The translations under genes and the position numbers were made by a program. A stretch of 46,605 nt of DNA from an uncultured Alistipes sp. (GTDB lineage Bacteria; Bacteroidota; Bacteroidia; Bacteroidales; Rikenellaceae). The stretch's first letter is position 1, and the number at the start of each line of letters is the position of its first letter. The DNA lies in contig CALUKH010000013.1 of assembly GCA_944321185.1 (NCBI GenBank), forward strand, positions 1 to 46,605, in the 5' to 3' direction. The notes beneath the pieces were generated by a model, which saw only the letters and a list, made by a program, of their open reading frames with translations, was not told where the DNA came from and did not search any database. This document shows positions 32,412 through 41,581 of this stretch, piece by piece.

Positions 32412-33485
32412 ATGGCGAGCAATAAATATTGTGTCATCATGGCGGGCGGCATCGGGACCCGTTTCTGGCCCAAGAGCCGGCAGTCGATGCCCAAACAGTT
32501 CCTCGACATCCTCGGAACGGGAAAATCCTTCATCCGCCACACCTACGAACGCTTTGCAAAGATCGTCCCGGCGGAGAATTTCCTCGTGGTGACGAACGAC
32601 AAATACCGGCAGCTCGTGCTGGAACACCTCCCGGAGCTCGACGAACGGCAGGTGCTGTGCGAACCCGTCGGACGCAACACGGCCCCGTGCATCGCCTATG
32701 CAGCCTACACGCTGATGAAGGCCAATCCCGACGCCGAGATGATCGTCACCCCGTCGGACCACCTGATCCTCAACGAAGAGGACTTCCGCTCGATCATCGC
32801 CGAATGCCTCGACTTCGCCGCCGAGCACGACGCGCTGATGACCGTGGGCATCAAGCCCACCCGCCCCGACACGGGCTACGGATACATCCAGGTCTCGGAC
32901 TCGCAGCCCATCAGCAAGGTGAAGTGCTTCACCGAGAAACCCGACCTCGAACTGGCCCAGGTATTCCTCCAATCGGGCGAATTCTTCTGGAATTCGGGCA
33001 TCTTCATCTGGAAGGTGCGCTCGATCATCGAGGCCTTCGAGAAGTACCTCCCCGAGCACCATGCGCTGTTCAGCGGCGTGATGCGCGCCGAGGGCACCGC
33101 GGCCGAACGCAACGTCGTGGAGATCGCCTTCTCGGAGTGCCGCGCCATCTCGATCGACTACGGCATCATGGAGAAGGCCGACAACGTCTACGTACGCTGC
33201 GGCGAGTTCGGCTGGAGCGACGTCGGGACCTGGGGCTCGGTCTACCAGCATTCGCGCAAGGACCGCTACGCCAATGCCATCCCCGACGAGGGGTGCTACC
33301 TCTACGACACGCGATCGTCGATCGTCTCGCTGCCCAAGGGCAAGATCGCCGTCATCAGCGGCCTGAGGGAGTACATCGTCGTCGATACGGACGACGTGCT
33401 GATGATCTGCCCCCGTGCCGAGGAGCAGAACATCAAGAAATTCATCGACGAAGTCAAGTTCCACAATGGTGACAAGCATATCTGA
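32412..33485 (+). CDS. manC: Mannose-1-phosphate guanylyltransferase
   Basis: 357 residues. The pyrophosphorylase signature MAGGIGTRFWPKSRQSMPKQ is near the N-terminus, with VTPSDHLI, FTEKPDLELA and GWSDVGTWGS further on. It makes GDP-mannose from mannose-1-phosphate and GTP, feeding GDP-fucose and surface glycan synthesis. It is the short monofunctional form, without the C-terminal phosphomannose-isomerase cupin of the 470-residue enzymes. It overlaps murF by 20 nt, and so links nucleotide-sugar and peptidoglycan precursor supply in one transcript. Confidence 0.95.
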   Translation: MASNKYCVIMAGGIGTRFWPKSRQSMPKQFLDILGTGKSFIRHTYERFAKIVPAENFLVVTNDKYRQLVLEHLPELDERQVLCEPVGRNTAPCIAYAAYTLMKANPDAEMIVTPSDHLILNEEDFRSIIAECLDFAAEHDALMTVGIKPTRPDTGYGYIQVSDSQPISKVKCFTEKPDLELAQVFLQSGEFFWNSGIFIWKVRSIIEAFEKYLPEHHALFSGVMRAEGTAAERNVVEIAFSECRAISIDYGIMEKADNVYVRCGEFGWSDVGTWGSVYQHSRKDRYANAIPDEGCYLYDTRSSIVSLPKGKIAVISGLREYIVVDTDDVLMICPRAEEQNIKKFIDEVKFHNGDKHI

Positions 33486-34722
33486 TCTGTACGATCTCTA
33501 CCGTTCGCACCCCCGCGTTTCGACCGACACCCGGCACATCGAGCCGGGTTCGATCTTCTTTGCGCTGCGGGGTGCCAACTTCGACGGCAACCGTTTCGCC
33601 CGCGAGGCCCTCGAGAAGGGGGCCGCTGCGGCCGTCATCGACGATCCGGCGGCGCTCACCGACCCGCGCATGCGACTGGTCGACAACACGCTGACGGCGC
33701 TTCAGGAGCTGGCCCGGCTGCACCGGCGCACGCTCCGTATCCCGATCCTGGCCATCTCGGGCAGCAGCGGCAAGACGACGACCAAGGAGCTCGTCAGCCG
33801 CGTGCTGGCCGCCCGTTTTGCGGTCTACGCCACGCACGGCAATCTGAACAACCACATCGGCGTGCCGCTGACGCTGCTCGCCATGGACGACACGACGCAG
33901 TTCGGCATCGTCGAGATGGGGGCCAGCGCCTGCGGCGAGATCGCCCGTCTGGCCGAGATCGCCGAGCCGGACTACGGCCTGCTGACCAACATCGGACGGG
34001 CCCATCTGGGCGGATTCGGAGGTCCCGAAGGGGTGCGCCGCGGCAAGGGCGAACTGTTCGACTACCTGGCCGCTCACGGCGGACGGGCCTTCGTCCGCGC
34101 GGACGACGAGACGCTCCATGCGATGGCCGCCGAACGTACAACGCTGGCCGTGGAGTACTACCCGGCATCGGTGGCCGACGGATTCGAAAGCCATCTCGAG
34201 GGGCGTTACAACCGCTTCAACGTGGCGGCAGCCGTGGCCGTCGGGCGCTGGTTCGGCGTTCCCGACGCGGAGATCCGCCGCGCCGTGGCCGATTACGTGC
34301 CGGACAACCACCGCTCGCAGCGCATCGAAACCCCGCACAATACGGTCATCGCCGACTGCTACAACGCCAATCCGGGCAGCATGCGCGCCGCCGTGGAGAA
34401 TCTGCTCGACGAACCGCTGGGCAACCGCAAACGGCGGGTGCTGATTCTGGGCGACATGCTCGAACTGGGCGAATGGTCACTCGCGGAACACGAGACGGTC
34501 ATCCGTCAGGCGGCACTCGATCCGCAGGCCCAACTGATGCTCGTCGGCGGGGAGTTTGCCCGGGCCTACGCCGCACTGCCCGACAAACCCACACGGGTGA
34601 CGCTCTTCGCCTCGTGCGGGGAGTTGCGCCAGCATCTTCAGGCAACGCCCGTCACCGATGCCCGGGTGCTGGTCAAAGGCTCGCACGGCATCGGTCTGGA
34701 GAAGATTCTCGACCTGCTGTAA
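33466..34722 (+). CDS. murF: UDP-N-acetylmuramoyl-tripeptide-D-alanyl-D-alanine ligase
   Basis: 418 residues. MurF adds D-Ala-D-Ala to UDP-MurNAc-tripeptide in the cytosol. The N-terminal domain (TDTRHIEPGSIFFALRG) is followed by the ATP-binding ISGSSGKTTTKE (near residue 98), GNLNNHIGVPLTLL, VEMGASACGEI, TNIGRAHLGGFGG, then YNANPGSMRAAVENL and GDMLELGEWSLAEH in the C-terminal domain. The stretch between ADDETLHAMAAERTT and LEGRYNRFNVAAA looks about 20 residues shorter than in the relatives I recall; all ligand motifs seen elsewhere are present. The ATG at 33466 lies inside the manC 3' end. Confidence 0.93.
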   Translation: MVTSISDLYDLYRSHPRVSTDTRHIEPGSIFFALRGANFDGNRFAREALEKGAAAAVIDDPAALTDPRMRLVDNTLTALQELARLHRRTLRIPILAISGSSGKTTTKELVSRVLAARFAVYATHGNLNNHIGVPLTLLAMDDTTQFGIVEMGASACGEIARLAEIAEPDYGLLTNIGRAHLGGFGGPEGVRRGKGELFDYLAAHGGRAFVRADDETLHAMAAERTTLAVEYYPASVADGFESHLEGRYNRFNVAAAVAVGRWFGVPDAEIRRAVADYVPDNHRSQRIETPHNTVIADCYNANPGSMRAAVENLLDEPLGNRKRRVLILGDMLELGEWSLAEHETVIRQAALDPQAQLMLVGGEFARAYAALPDKPTRVTLFASCGELRQHLQATPVTDARVLVKGSHGIGLEKILDLL

Positions 34723-34733
34723 CGATTTTTTTG

Positions 34734-34741
34734 TATTTTTG
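34734..34741 (+). promoter_or_regulatory. Candidate -7 element for the MazG-like gene
   Basis: TATTTTTG fits TAnnTTTG and lies 27 nt before the ATG, inside the gap after murF. No clear -33 element is visible. Confidence 0.45.
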
Positions 34742-34768
34742 TTCCCGATAATCCAAAACGCATTTTCC

Positions 34769-35095
34769 ATGACACTGAACGAATACCAGCAACACGCCCT
34801 CGAAACGGCCATCTATCCCGAAGACAGCCGCATCGTCTACCCCACGCTCGGTCTGACGGGCGAGGCCGGCGAAGTGGCCGACAAGGTCAAGAAGGTGATC
34901 CGCGACGGGCACAAGGAGTTCACCCCCGAGAAACGGCTCGAAATCGTCAAGGAGATCGGCGACGTGCTGTGGTACTGCGCCACGTTGTCGCGCGATCTGG
35001 GCTACGAACTGGACGAAGTGGCCCGCATGAACGTCGAAAAGCTCCGTTCGCGCATGCAGCGTCACCAGATCTCGGGCAGCGGTGACAACCGCTGA
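34769..35095 (+). CDS. MazG-like nucleotide pyrophosphohydrolase
   Basis: 108 residues, a single all-alpha NTP-PPase domain. The metal-binding ExxE...ExxD pattern is visible as GLTGEAGEVADKVKKV and IVKEIGDVLWYCATL. Such enzymes hydrolyse (d)NTPs or modified nucleotides to monophosphates for housekeeping. It is half the size of E. coli MazG, matching the short MazG-like family. It starts 46 bp after murF, with a possible promoter of its own. Confidence 0.88.
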   Translation: MTLNEYQQHALETAIYPEDSRIVYPTLGLTGEAGEVADKVKKVIRDGHKEFTPEKRLEIVKEIGDVLWYCATLSRDLGYELDEVARMNVEKLRSRMQRHQISGSGDNR

Positions 35096-35402
35096 CCCGC
35101 CCCGGACCGCCCGGCCGATAACCCGGAAGCAAACGGTCCTACCGCCGAATCCGATTCAGCCCGGATGCAAACGGGCCAACCACCGGATTCGATTCAACCC
35201 GACGCAGCCGACTGACAGCCGAAGCCGCCCCGCAGACTTACCGCCCGGCCCGGTCAGAGCCGGCACTCGCTCCGGATGACCCTCAAAACGACGGGCGGGA
35301 ATCCGACCGGTCTCGCTGCGGATCGCACCGTCCGGCCGAAGTCCGCCCGGCTCCACCCGATCAACAGGAATCAAACCGACTAATCCTCGTAAAGCACCCC
35401 AC
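35096..35402 (+). other. Gene-free 307-bp spacer with degenerate GC-rich tandem repeats
   Basis: No gene, tRNA or promoter was recognised. The left part carries the 38-bp tandem repeat described at 35122-35197; the rest is CCG/GGC-rich sequence with looser copies of the same words (CCGGATG, ACCCGAT, GCCCGGC). Confidence 0.6.
35122..35197 (+). repeat. Degenerate 38-bp direct tandem repeat
   Basis: Unit 1 (35122-35159) and unit 2 (35160-35197) are head to tail and match at 31 of 38 positions by eye. Both start CCCGGA-GCAAACGG and end CGATTCA. A third, partial unit begins at 35198 (CCCGACGCAGCC). Confidence 0.75.
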
Positions 35403-37409
35403 ATGAAACAGGAAGAAACACCCCGCACGTCACTGCCCGAAAACGCCTACCGCGAACTCAAACCCGGCGAAAGCTATCAGCCTGTCATGCCGGCCTCGTC
35501 GACCCCCAGGGAGGTTACGCCCTACTCGGTGACGATGGGCGTGGTGATGGCCATCATCTTCTCGGCCGCCGCAGCCTACCTCGGACTGCGCGTCGGACAG
35601 GTCTTCGAAGCCGCCATCCCGATCGCCATCATCGCCGTCGGAATGGGCTCCGTCCTGGGCAAGAAAAACATGCTCGGACAGAATGTCATCATTCAGTCGA
35701 TCGGCGCCTCGTCGGGCGTCATCGTCGCCGGCGCCATCTTCACCCTCCCGGCCCTCTACATCCTCGGGTTGGATGCCGCCTTCTGGCAGGTCTTCCTCTC
35801 GTCGCTCTTCGGCGGGCTGCTGGGCATCGTGCTGCTGATCCCCTTCCGCAAGTACTTCGTCAAGGAGATGCACGGCAAGTACCCCTTCCCCGAAGCTACG
35901 GCCACCACCGAAGTACTCGTCTCGGGCGAAAAGGGCGGCAATCAGGCCAAACTGCTCGCCGTGGCCGGTCTGGTGGGCGGCGTGTACGACTTCATCGTCG
36001 GAACGTTCGGCCTGTGGACCGACGCCGTCTCGACCCGCATCTGCGCGTGGGGGCAGATTGCCGCCGACAAGTTCAAGGTCGTCTTCGGCCTGAACACCTC
36101 GGCCGCCGTGCTGGGTCTGGGCTACATCATCGGTCTGAAATATGCACTGATCATCACCGCCGGTTCGTGCCTCGTATGGTTCGTCATCGTGCCGGTGGTC
36201 GGCTCGCTGGCCGGGGCCATGGACCCCGCGGCGCTGGCCTCGCTGCTGGGCGTGACGAATGAAAAGCTGCTGGCCGACCCCTCGGCCCTCTTCTCGGCCG
36301 AAAACCTCTACACGTTCATCGGCAAACCGATCGGCATCGGCGGCATCGCCATGGCCGGCATCATCGGCATCGTACGCCAGTCGAAGATCATCCGTCAGGC
36401 CGTGGGGCTGGCCGTCTCGGAGTTCGGGGGCGGCAAAACCGCCGTCGCCGCCACGGAACGCACCCAGCGCGACATCCCGATGAAACGCATCCTCTCGATT
36501 CTGATCGCCACGCTGATCTGCGTCTTCGTCTTCTTCCACTTCGGGCTGCTCGACAACTGGCTGCAGTCCGTCACGGCGATCCTGATCGTCTTCATCATCG
36601 CGTTCCTCTTCACGACGGTGGCCGCCAACGCCATCGCCATCGTGGGTTCGAACCCCGTCTCGGGCATGACGCTCATGACGCTGATCCTCTCGTCGCTGGT
36701 GCTGGTTTCGGTGGGGCTGAGCGGCACGACGGGCATGACCGCCGCGCTGATCATCGGCGGCGTGGTCTGCACGGCCCTCTCGATGGCCGGTGGATTCATC
36801 ACCGACCTGAAGATCGGCTACTGGCTCGGAACCACCCCCAAAAAGCAGGAGGCCTGGAAGTTCCTCGGTACGTTCGTCTCGGCAGCCACGGTTGCCGGCG
36901 TGATGATCGTGCTGAACAAGTCCTACGGCTTCGTGGGCGAAGGGGCGCTGGTCGCTCCGCAGGCCAACGCCATGGCGGCTGTGATCCAGCCGCTGATGAC
37001 CGGCGGGCAGACCCCCTGGATGCTCTACTTCTGCGGCGCGGCACTGGCCCTGGTGCTGACGGCCATCGGCGTACCGGCGCTGGCCTTCGCGCTGGGTATG
37101 TTCATCCCGATGGATCTGAACGCTCCGCTGGTGGTGGGCGGACTGATCGCCTGGTTCGTCTCGACGCGTTCGAAGGATGCCGCACTCAACAAGGCGCGTC
37201 TGGACCGCGGTACGCTGATCGCCTCGGGATTCATCGCCGGCGGCGCGCTGATGGGCGTGGTGAGCGCCATCCTGAAGTTCGCCAACGTCGACTGGTTCAT
37301 CGAGGATTGGGCCTCGTCGAACGCCGCCGAGTGGCTGGGGCTGGTGATGTATCTGGTGCTGATCGGCTACTTCTCGTGGCATACGCTCCGCGCCAAAAAG
37401 GAGGAATAA
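35403..37409 (+). CDS. OPT-family oligopeptide transporter
   Basis: 668 residues with about 14-16 hydrophobic helices. It opens with a 45-residue cytosolic tail and then TPYSVTMGVVMAIIFSAAAAYLGLRVGQVFEAAIPIA, the conserved start of OPT proteins. Other typical segments are GKYPFPEATATTEVLVSGEKGG and ANAIAIVGSNPVSGMTLMTL. Bacterial OPT members import oligopeptides or metal chelates with protons. The neighbour 44 bp downstream is peptidase T, which supports peptide uptake here. No close promoter was found. Confidence 0.93.
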   Translation: MKQEETPRTSLPENAYRELKPGESYQPVMPASSTPREVTPYSVTMGVVMAIIFSAAAAYLGLRVGQVFEAAIPIAIIAVGMGSVLGKKNMLGQNVIIQSIGASSGVIVAGAIFTLPALYILGLDAAFWQVFLSSLFGGLLGIVLLIPFRKYFVKEMHGKYPFPEATATTEVLVSGEKGGNQAKLLAVAGLVGGVYDFIVGTFGLWTDAVSTRICAWGQIAADKFKVVFGLNTSAAVLGLGYIIGLKYALIITAGSCLVWFVIVPVVGSLAGAMDPAALASLLGVTNEKLLADPSALFSAENLYTFIGKPIGIGGIAMAGIIGIVRQSKIIRQAVGLAVSEFGGGKTAVAATERTQRDIPMKRILSILIATLICVFVFFHFGLLDNWLQSVTAILIVFIIAFLFTTVAANAIAIVGSNPVSGMTLMTLILSSLVLVSVGLSGTTGMTAALIIGGVVCTALSMAGGFITDLKIGYWLGTTPKKQEAWKFLGTFVSAATVAGVMIVLNKSYGFVGEGALVAPQANAMAAVIQPLMTGGQTPWMLYFCGAALALVLTAIGVPALAFALGMFIPMDLNAPLVVGGLIAWFVSTRSKDAALNKARLDRGTLIASGFIAGGALMGVVSAILKFANVDWFIEDWASSNAAEWLGLVMYLVLIGYFSWHTLRAKKEE

Positions 37410-37453
37410 CCCCATAAACGGACAAACAAATCTGTAACAAAACACACAATACC

Positions 37454-38671
37454 ATGGATCTCAAGGACCGATTTCTGAAATATGTCTCCTACGACACCCA
37501 GTCGTCGGAGGAGAGCACGACCTTCCCCTCGACCGAGAAGCAGAAGGTGCTGCTCGAAGCGCTGCGCGACGAAATGCTGATGCTCGGAATGACCGACGTG
37601 GTGATGGACCAGTACGGCTACGTCATGGGCACCGTGCCCGCCACACCGGGATGCGAGAATGCGCCGGTCATCGGCTTCATCGCCCACGTCGACACGTCGC
37701 CCGACATGAGCGGCAAGGATGTCAAGCCCCGCGTGGTGGAGGATTACGACGGCGGCGACCTGGTGCTGAACGGCCATCTGACGATGCGCGTCGAGGATTT
37801 CCCGGAGCTCAAGTTCTTCAAGGGCCACACGCTGATCCACACCGACGGCACGACGCTGCTGGGCGCCGACGATAAGGCCGGTGTGGCCGAAATCATGACC
37901 GCCGCCGAGTATCTGATGGCGCACCCCGAAGTCAAGCACGGCAAGATCCGCATCGGCTTTACGCCCGACGAGGAGGTGGGACGCGGTGTCGACTTCTTCG
38001 ACGTGCGGGCCTTCGGCGCCGACTTCGCCTACACGGTCGACGGCGGCATGGAGGGCGAACTTGAATATGAAAACTTCAACGCCGCCAGCGCCAAGATCGA
38101 AATCCAGGGCCGCAACGTCCACCCGGGCTATGCCAAGGCGAAGATGATCAACGCCATCGACGTAGCCTGCGAACTGCAGACGCTGTTGCCGCCGGCCGAA
38201 CGCCCGCAGTTCACCGAGGGTTACGAGGGCTTCTACCACTGCGTCGGCGTAAACGGCACGGTCGAGAAGGCCTCGCTGAGCTACATCATCCGCGACCACG
38301 ACGCCGACCGCTTCGAACAGAAGAAGGTCTTCCTGTGGGCGTGCGTCGACCTGCTGAAGAAAAAGTACGGCGACGAGGTGCTGACCCTCACGATGAAGGA
38401 CCAGTACTTCAACATGCGCAAGATGGTCGAACCTCATCCGCAACTGATCGACCGCGCGCTGAAGGCCATGGAGATGGCCGGCGTGAAGCCGCTGGTACGG
38501 CCCATCCGCGGCGGTACGGACGGCGCCCGGCTCTCGTTCATGGGGCTGCCCTGCCCGAACCTCTTCACCGGCGGCATGAACTTCCACGGCAAGTTCGAAT
38601 ACTGCTCGCTGACGACGATGCGCAAGGCCCAGCAGGTGATTCTGAATCTGGCACAGCTCTGGGCCGAATAA
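37454..38671 (+). CDS. pepT: Peptidase T (tripeptide aminopeptidase)
   Basis: 405 residues, the normal PepT length. It is an M20 dizinc peptidase releasing the N-terminal residue of tripeptides in the cytosol. Zinc ligands and catalytic residues are visible: His78 in IAHVDTSPDM, the bridging Asp in LLGADDKAG, the Glu pair in FTPDEEVGRG, Asp in TVDGG, and the final His in MNFHGKFEY. NVHPGYAKAKM belongs to the dimerisation domain. It follows the OPT transporter by 44 bp, forming a peptide import and breakdown pair. Confidence 0.96.
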   Translation: MDLKDRFLKYVSYDTQSSEESTTFPSTEKQKVLLEALRDEMLMLGMTDVVMDQYGYVMGTVPATPGCENAPVIGFIAHVDTSPDMSGKDVKPRVVEDYDGGDLVLNGHLTMRVEDFPELKFFKGHTLIHTDGTTLLGADDKAGVAEIMTAAEYLMAHPEVKHGKIRIGFTPDEEVGRGVDFFDVRAFGADFAYTVDGGMEGELEYENFNAASAKIEIQGRNVHPGYAKAKMINAIDVACELQTLLPPAERPQFTEGYEGFYHCVGVNGTVEKASLSYIIRDHDADRFEQKKVFLWACVDLLKKKYGDEVLTLTMKDQYFNMRKMVEPHPQLIDRALKAMEMAGVKPLVRPIRGGTDGARLSFMGLPCPNLFTGGMNFHGKFEYCSLTTMRKAQQVILNLAQLWAE

Positions 38672-38745
38672 GCGCGTGAACCGGGCTCTCCGGAGCGGGT
38701 GCAACTCCCGAAACGGGTTCCCGGCAACCGGCAACATTGCACAAG

Positions 38746-40671
38746 ATGGACAAATTCGGATTTCTGAAGGTGGCGGCCGCCATCCCCTCGCTGCGGGTCG
38801 GCGACTGCTCCTGGAACATGGAACGCACGGCGGCCCTGGCCGAAGAGGCCGCACGCCGCGGTGTGGAGATCGTGGCCTTCCCCGAACTCGGAATGACGGC
38901 CTATACGTGCGGCGATCTGCTGCTGCAGCCCACGCTGCTCGATGCGGCCGATGAGGCGCTCGTGCGGCTGGCAAAGGCTACCCGCAAACTGCCGCTGGCA
39001 CTCGTCGTCGGAGCGCCGCTGCGCCACGGTTCGACACTCTACAACTGCGCCGTGGTGATAGCCCAAGGCAAGCTGCTCGGCGTCGTGCCGAAGAGCTACA
39101 TCCCCAACTATGCGGAGTTCTACGAGGATCGCTGGTTCGCTTCGGGGGCCGGAATCACCGACGAACAGATTGCCGTCGGAGGCCGGATGGTCGACTTCGG
39201 GGCCGATCTGACGTTCGAGATCAACGGCGCGGAGTTCGGCGTGGAGATCTGCGAGGATCTCTGGGCGCCGATCCCACCCTCGTCGCAACTGGCCCTGAAC
39301 GGCGCCAAGGTGATCTTCAACCTCTCGGCTTCACCCGAACTGGCCGGCAAACACGACTATCTGCGCAGCCTCGTGGCCCAGCAGTCGGCCCGTACACTGG
39401 CGGCCTACGTCTATGTCTCGGCCGGATTCGGCGAATCGTCGACCGATCTGGTCTTCGCCGGGAACGGTCTGATCGCCGAAAACGGCACGATCCTGCGCGA
39501 AGCCGAACGCTTCTCGATCGAAGAACAGCTCGTCGTGGCCGATGTCGACATCCAGCGGCTGGAGTTCGAACGCCGCCGCAACACCTCCTTCCGCCAGAAC
39601 GAGGCCGCCTCGGAAAATACGGTCATCGAGATGGAGATCCCCGAGGGGCTGCGCGCCGCCGTTCCGGACCGCGACATCGATCCGATGCCGTTCGTGCCGA
39701 AGGACGAGGAGCACCGCAGCGAACGTTGCGAGGAGATCTTCCGCATCCAGTCGCACGGCCTGGCCCAGCGGTTGCGCCACACCCGCTGCGAACGGGCCGT
39801 CGTCGGCATCTCAGGCGGGCTGGATTCGACGCTGGCCCTGCTGGTGACGGTCCGCACGTTCGATCTGCTGAAGCTCGACCGGGCCGGCATCATCGGCATC
39901 ACGATGCCCGGCTTCGGCACCACGGACCGCACCTATCACAACGCCCTGGAACTGATGCACGGTCTGGGCGTCACGGTGCGCGAGATTCCGATCCGCGACG
40001 CCTGTCTGCAACACATGCGCGACATCGGTCTCGACCCCGCAGACCGTTCGGCCGCCTACGAAAACGCCCAGGCCCGCGAACGGACCCAGATCCTGATGGA
40101 TGTGGCCAACATGGAGGGCGGACTGGTCGTCGGAACGGGCGACCTCTCGGAACTGGCTCTCGGATGGGCCACCTACAACGGCGACCAGATGTCGATGTAC
40201 GGCGTCAACGCCTCGGTGCCGAAGACCTTGGTGCGCCATCTGGTCAAGTGGGTCGCCGACACGGAGATAGACCCCGCAACGCGCGCTACGCTGCTCGACA
40301 TCATCGATACGCCCGTGAGCCCCGAACTGCTGCCGGCCGATGCCGACGGCAAGATCGCCCAGAAGACCGAAGATCTCGTCGGCCCCTACGAACTCCACGA
40401 CTTCTTCCTCTACAACTTCCTCCGGCTGGGCTACGGTCCGGAGAAGATCCTCCGGCTGGCCGAGGTGGCCTTCGACGGAAGTTACGACCGCGAAACGATC
40501 CTCAAATGGCTGAAGACCTTCTTCCGGCGCTTCTTCTCGCAGCAGTTCAAGCGTTCGGCCATGCCCGACGGCCCGAAGGTCGGTTCGGTCACCCTCTCGC
40601 CGCGCGGCGACTGGCGCATGCCGTCGGATGCCTCGGCCGCGGTCTGGCTGCGTGAAATCGAATCACTCTAA
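38746..40671 (+). CDS. nadE: Glutamine-dependent NAD+ synthetase
   Basis: 641 residues. The N-terminal nitrilase-type glutaminase domain (about 1-270) has the Glu-Lys-Cys triad in FPELGMTAYTC (Glu47), VVPKSYIPNY and GVEICEDLWAP. The C-terminal NAD synthetase domain (about 310-641) has the ATP pyrophosphatase loop ISGGLDSTLALL and the later GTGDLSELALGW. It converts NaAD to NAD+ using glutamine and ATP. A TTG three codons upstream is possible; the ATG is preferred. It lies 74 bp after pepT. Confidence 0.96.
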   Translation: MDKFGFLKVAAAIPSLRVGDCSWNMERTAALAEEAARRGVEIVAFPELGMTAYTCGDLLLQPTLLDAADEALVRLAKATRKLPLALVVGAPLRHGSTLYNCAVVIAQGKLLGVVPKSYIPNYAEFYEDRWFASGAGITDEQIAVGGRMVDFGADLTFEINGAEFGVEICEDLWAPIPPSSQLALNGAKVIFNLSASPELAGKHDYLRSLVAQQSARTLAAYVYVSAGFGESSTDLVFAGNGLIAENGTILREAERFSIEEQLVVADVDIQRLEFERRRNTSFRQNEAASENTVIEMEIPEGLRAAVPDRDIDPMPFVPKDEEHRSERCEEIFRIQSHGLAQRLRHTRCERAVVGISGGLDSTLALLVTVRTFDLLKLDRAGIIGITMPGFGTTDRTYHNALELMHGLGVTVREIPIRDACLQHMRDIGLDPADRSAAYENAQARERTQILMDVANMEGGLVVGTGDLSELALGWATYNGDQMSMYGVNASVPKTLVRHLVKWVADTEIDPATRATLLDIIDTPVSPELLPADADGKIAQKTEDLVGPYELHDFFLYNFLRLGYGPEKILRLAEVAFDGSYDRETILKWLKTFFRRFFSQQFKRSAMPDGPKVGSVTLSPRGDWRMPSDASAAVWLREIESL

Positions 40672-40728
40672 CCCCCAGGGCTGCGTTCCCATACGGGAAC
40701 GGCCGGCCCCAAAAAAAATGATACGAAA

Positions 40729-41328
40729 ATGACGAAAAAACTCCTGATCGCATTTGCCGTTCTGCTGACAGCCGTCCCGGCCGCCGCCCAGAACTGGAAG
40801 GATGCCCTGAAAAAGATCGCCACGACGGCCGTCGATGAGGCCACCGACGGCAAACTGACCCAGTATGCCCTGGCCGGAACGTGGAACTACACGGGTCCCG
40901 GCGTGAAGTTCGAAGGCGAGGATATGGTCTCGGACCTCGGCGCCGCAGCCCTTGAATCGACCATCGTCGAAAAGCTCGAAAAGGCCTATGCGCTGGCCGG
41001 TATCCAGTCCGGTGCCGGGTCGTTCACCTTCGAGAAGGCCGACAGCACCTTCACGGCCGTGCTCGGCAAACACGAACTCTCGGGTACGTACGACTACAAC
41101 GCCGACACCCATGTGGTGACGCTCCACTTCGCCAAGGGCAAATTCAACCTCGGATCGGTCGAGGGGCACGCCTTCATCAGCGGTTCGGATCTGCTGCTCG
41201 TCTTCCCGATAACGAAACTGGTCAATCTGGTCACGACGCTCGGCAGCAAGATCTCCTCGCTCTCGACGGTCGTCGCGCTGCTCGAAAAGTACGAAAACGT
41301 CTACCTCGGTTTCGCCTTCTCGAAATAG
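40729..41328 (+). CDS. DUF4923-family exported protein
   Basis: 199 residues with a type I signal peptide (MTKKLLIAFAVLLTAVPAAAQ). The mature start NWKDALKKIATTAVDEATDGKLTQYALAGTW, the lipocalin-like WNYTGPGVKFEGEDM and the strands FTAVLGKHELSGTYDY and VVTLHFAKGKF match the DUF4923 family of Bacteroidetes. The function is unknown; the fold is likely a small beta-barrel. It is 57 bp after nadE and ends in a terminator, so it could be the last gene of the OPT-pepT-nadE transcript or have its own promoter. Confidence 0.82.
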   Translation: MTKKLLIAFAVLLTAVPAAAQNWKDALKKIATTAVDEATDGKLTQYALAGTWNYTGPGVKFEGEDMVSDLGAAALESTIVEKLEKAYALAGIQSGAGSFTFEKADSTFTAVLGKHELSGTYDYNADTHVVTLHFAKGKFNLGSVEGHAFISGSDLLLVFPITKLVNLVTTLGSKISSLSTVVALLEKYENVYLGFAFSK

Positions 41329-41382
41329 CCCACCCGGGAAAGAGGAGGGGGAAAACCAAAAAATTTTGAAAAAAATTTTCCA

Positions 41383-41412
41383 TGACGGATTCACCGCGAA
41401 TCCGTCATTTTT
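41383..41412 (+). terminator. Intrinsic terminator after the DUF4923 gene
   Basis: A perfect 10-bp stem (41383-41392 with 41398-41407), 5-nt loop and five T residues (41408-41412). Confidence 0.9.
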
Positions 41413-41480
41413 CGTTACGGATTGGCAGGTTACGCCGATCGACATCCCGCAGACCGTAAGCAAATGCGGATTGCAGGTAT

Positions 41481-41494
41481 GTAAAATATTTTAC
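41481..41494. promoter_or_regulatory. Candidate operator: perfect 14-bp palindrome upstream of gdhA
   Basis: GTAAAATATTTTAC reads the same on both strands. Its half-site GTAAAA recurs twice in the gdhA leader as GTAAAACC (41557-41564 and 41566-41573). It lies about 100 bp before the start codon, just upstream of the likely promoter. The binding protein is unknown. Confidence 0.45.
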
Positions 41495-41509
41495 GAAATT
41501 CTTAAAGAA

Positions 41510-41541
41510 CTTGCAAAATAGCGCCGGATTTCTTAATTTTA
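41510..41541 (+). promoter_or_regulatory. Candidate gdhA promoter
   Basis: CTTG (41510-41513), 20 bp, TAATTTTA (41534-41541); each element has one mismatch to TTTG/TAnnTTTG. It lies 40 nt before the ATG in an unusually AT-rich stretch. Confidence 0.4.
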
Positions 41542-41581
41542 TAACCGCAAACGATCGTAAAACCTGTAAAACCGAAACGCT

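Noticed and set aside
38672-38745. Possible tRNA or small RNA between pepT and nadE
   Set aside because: Only 74 bp, no cloverleaf pairing or TPsiC-like GGTTCGA box could be made.
40685-40700. Hairpin GTTCCC-ATAC-GGGAAC between nadE and the DUF4923 gene as a terminator
   Set aside because: The stem is only 6 bp and is followed by an A run, not T, on the coding strand.
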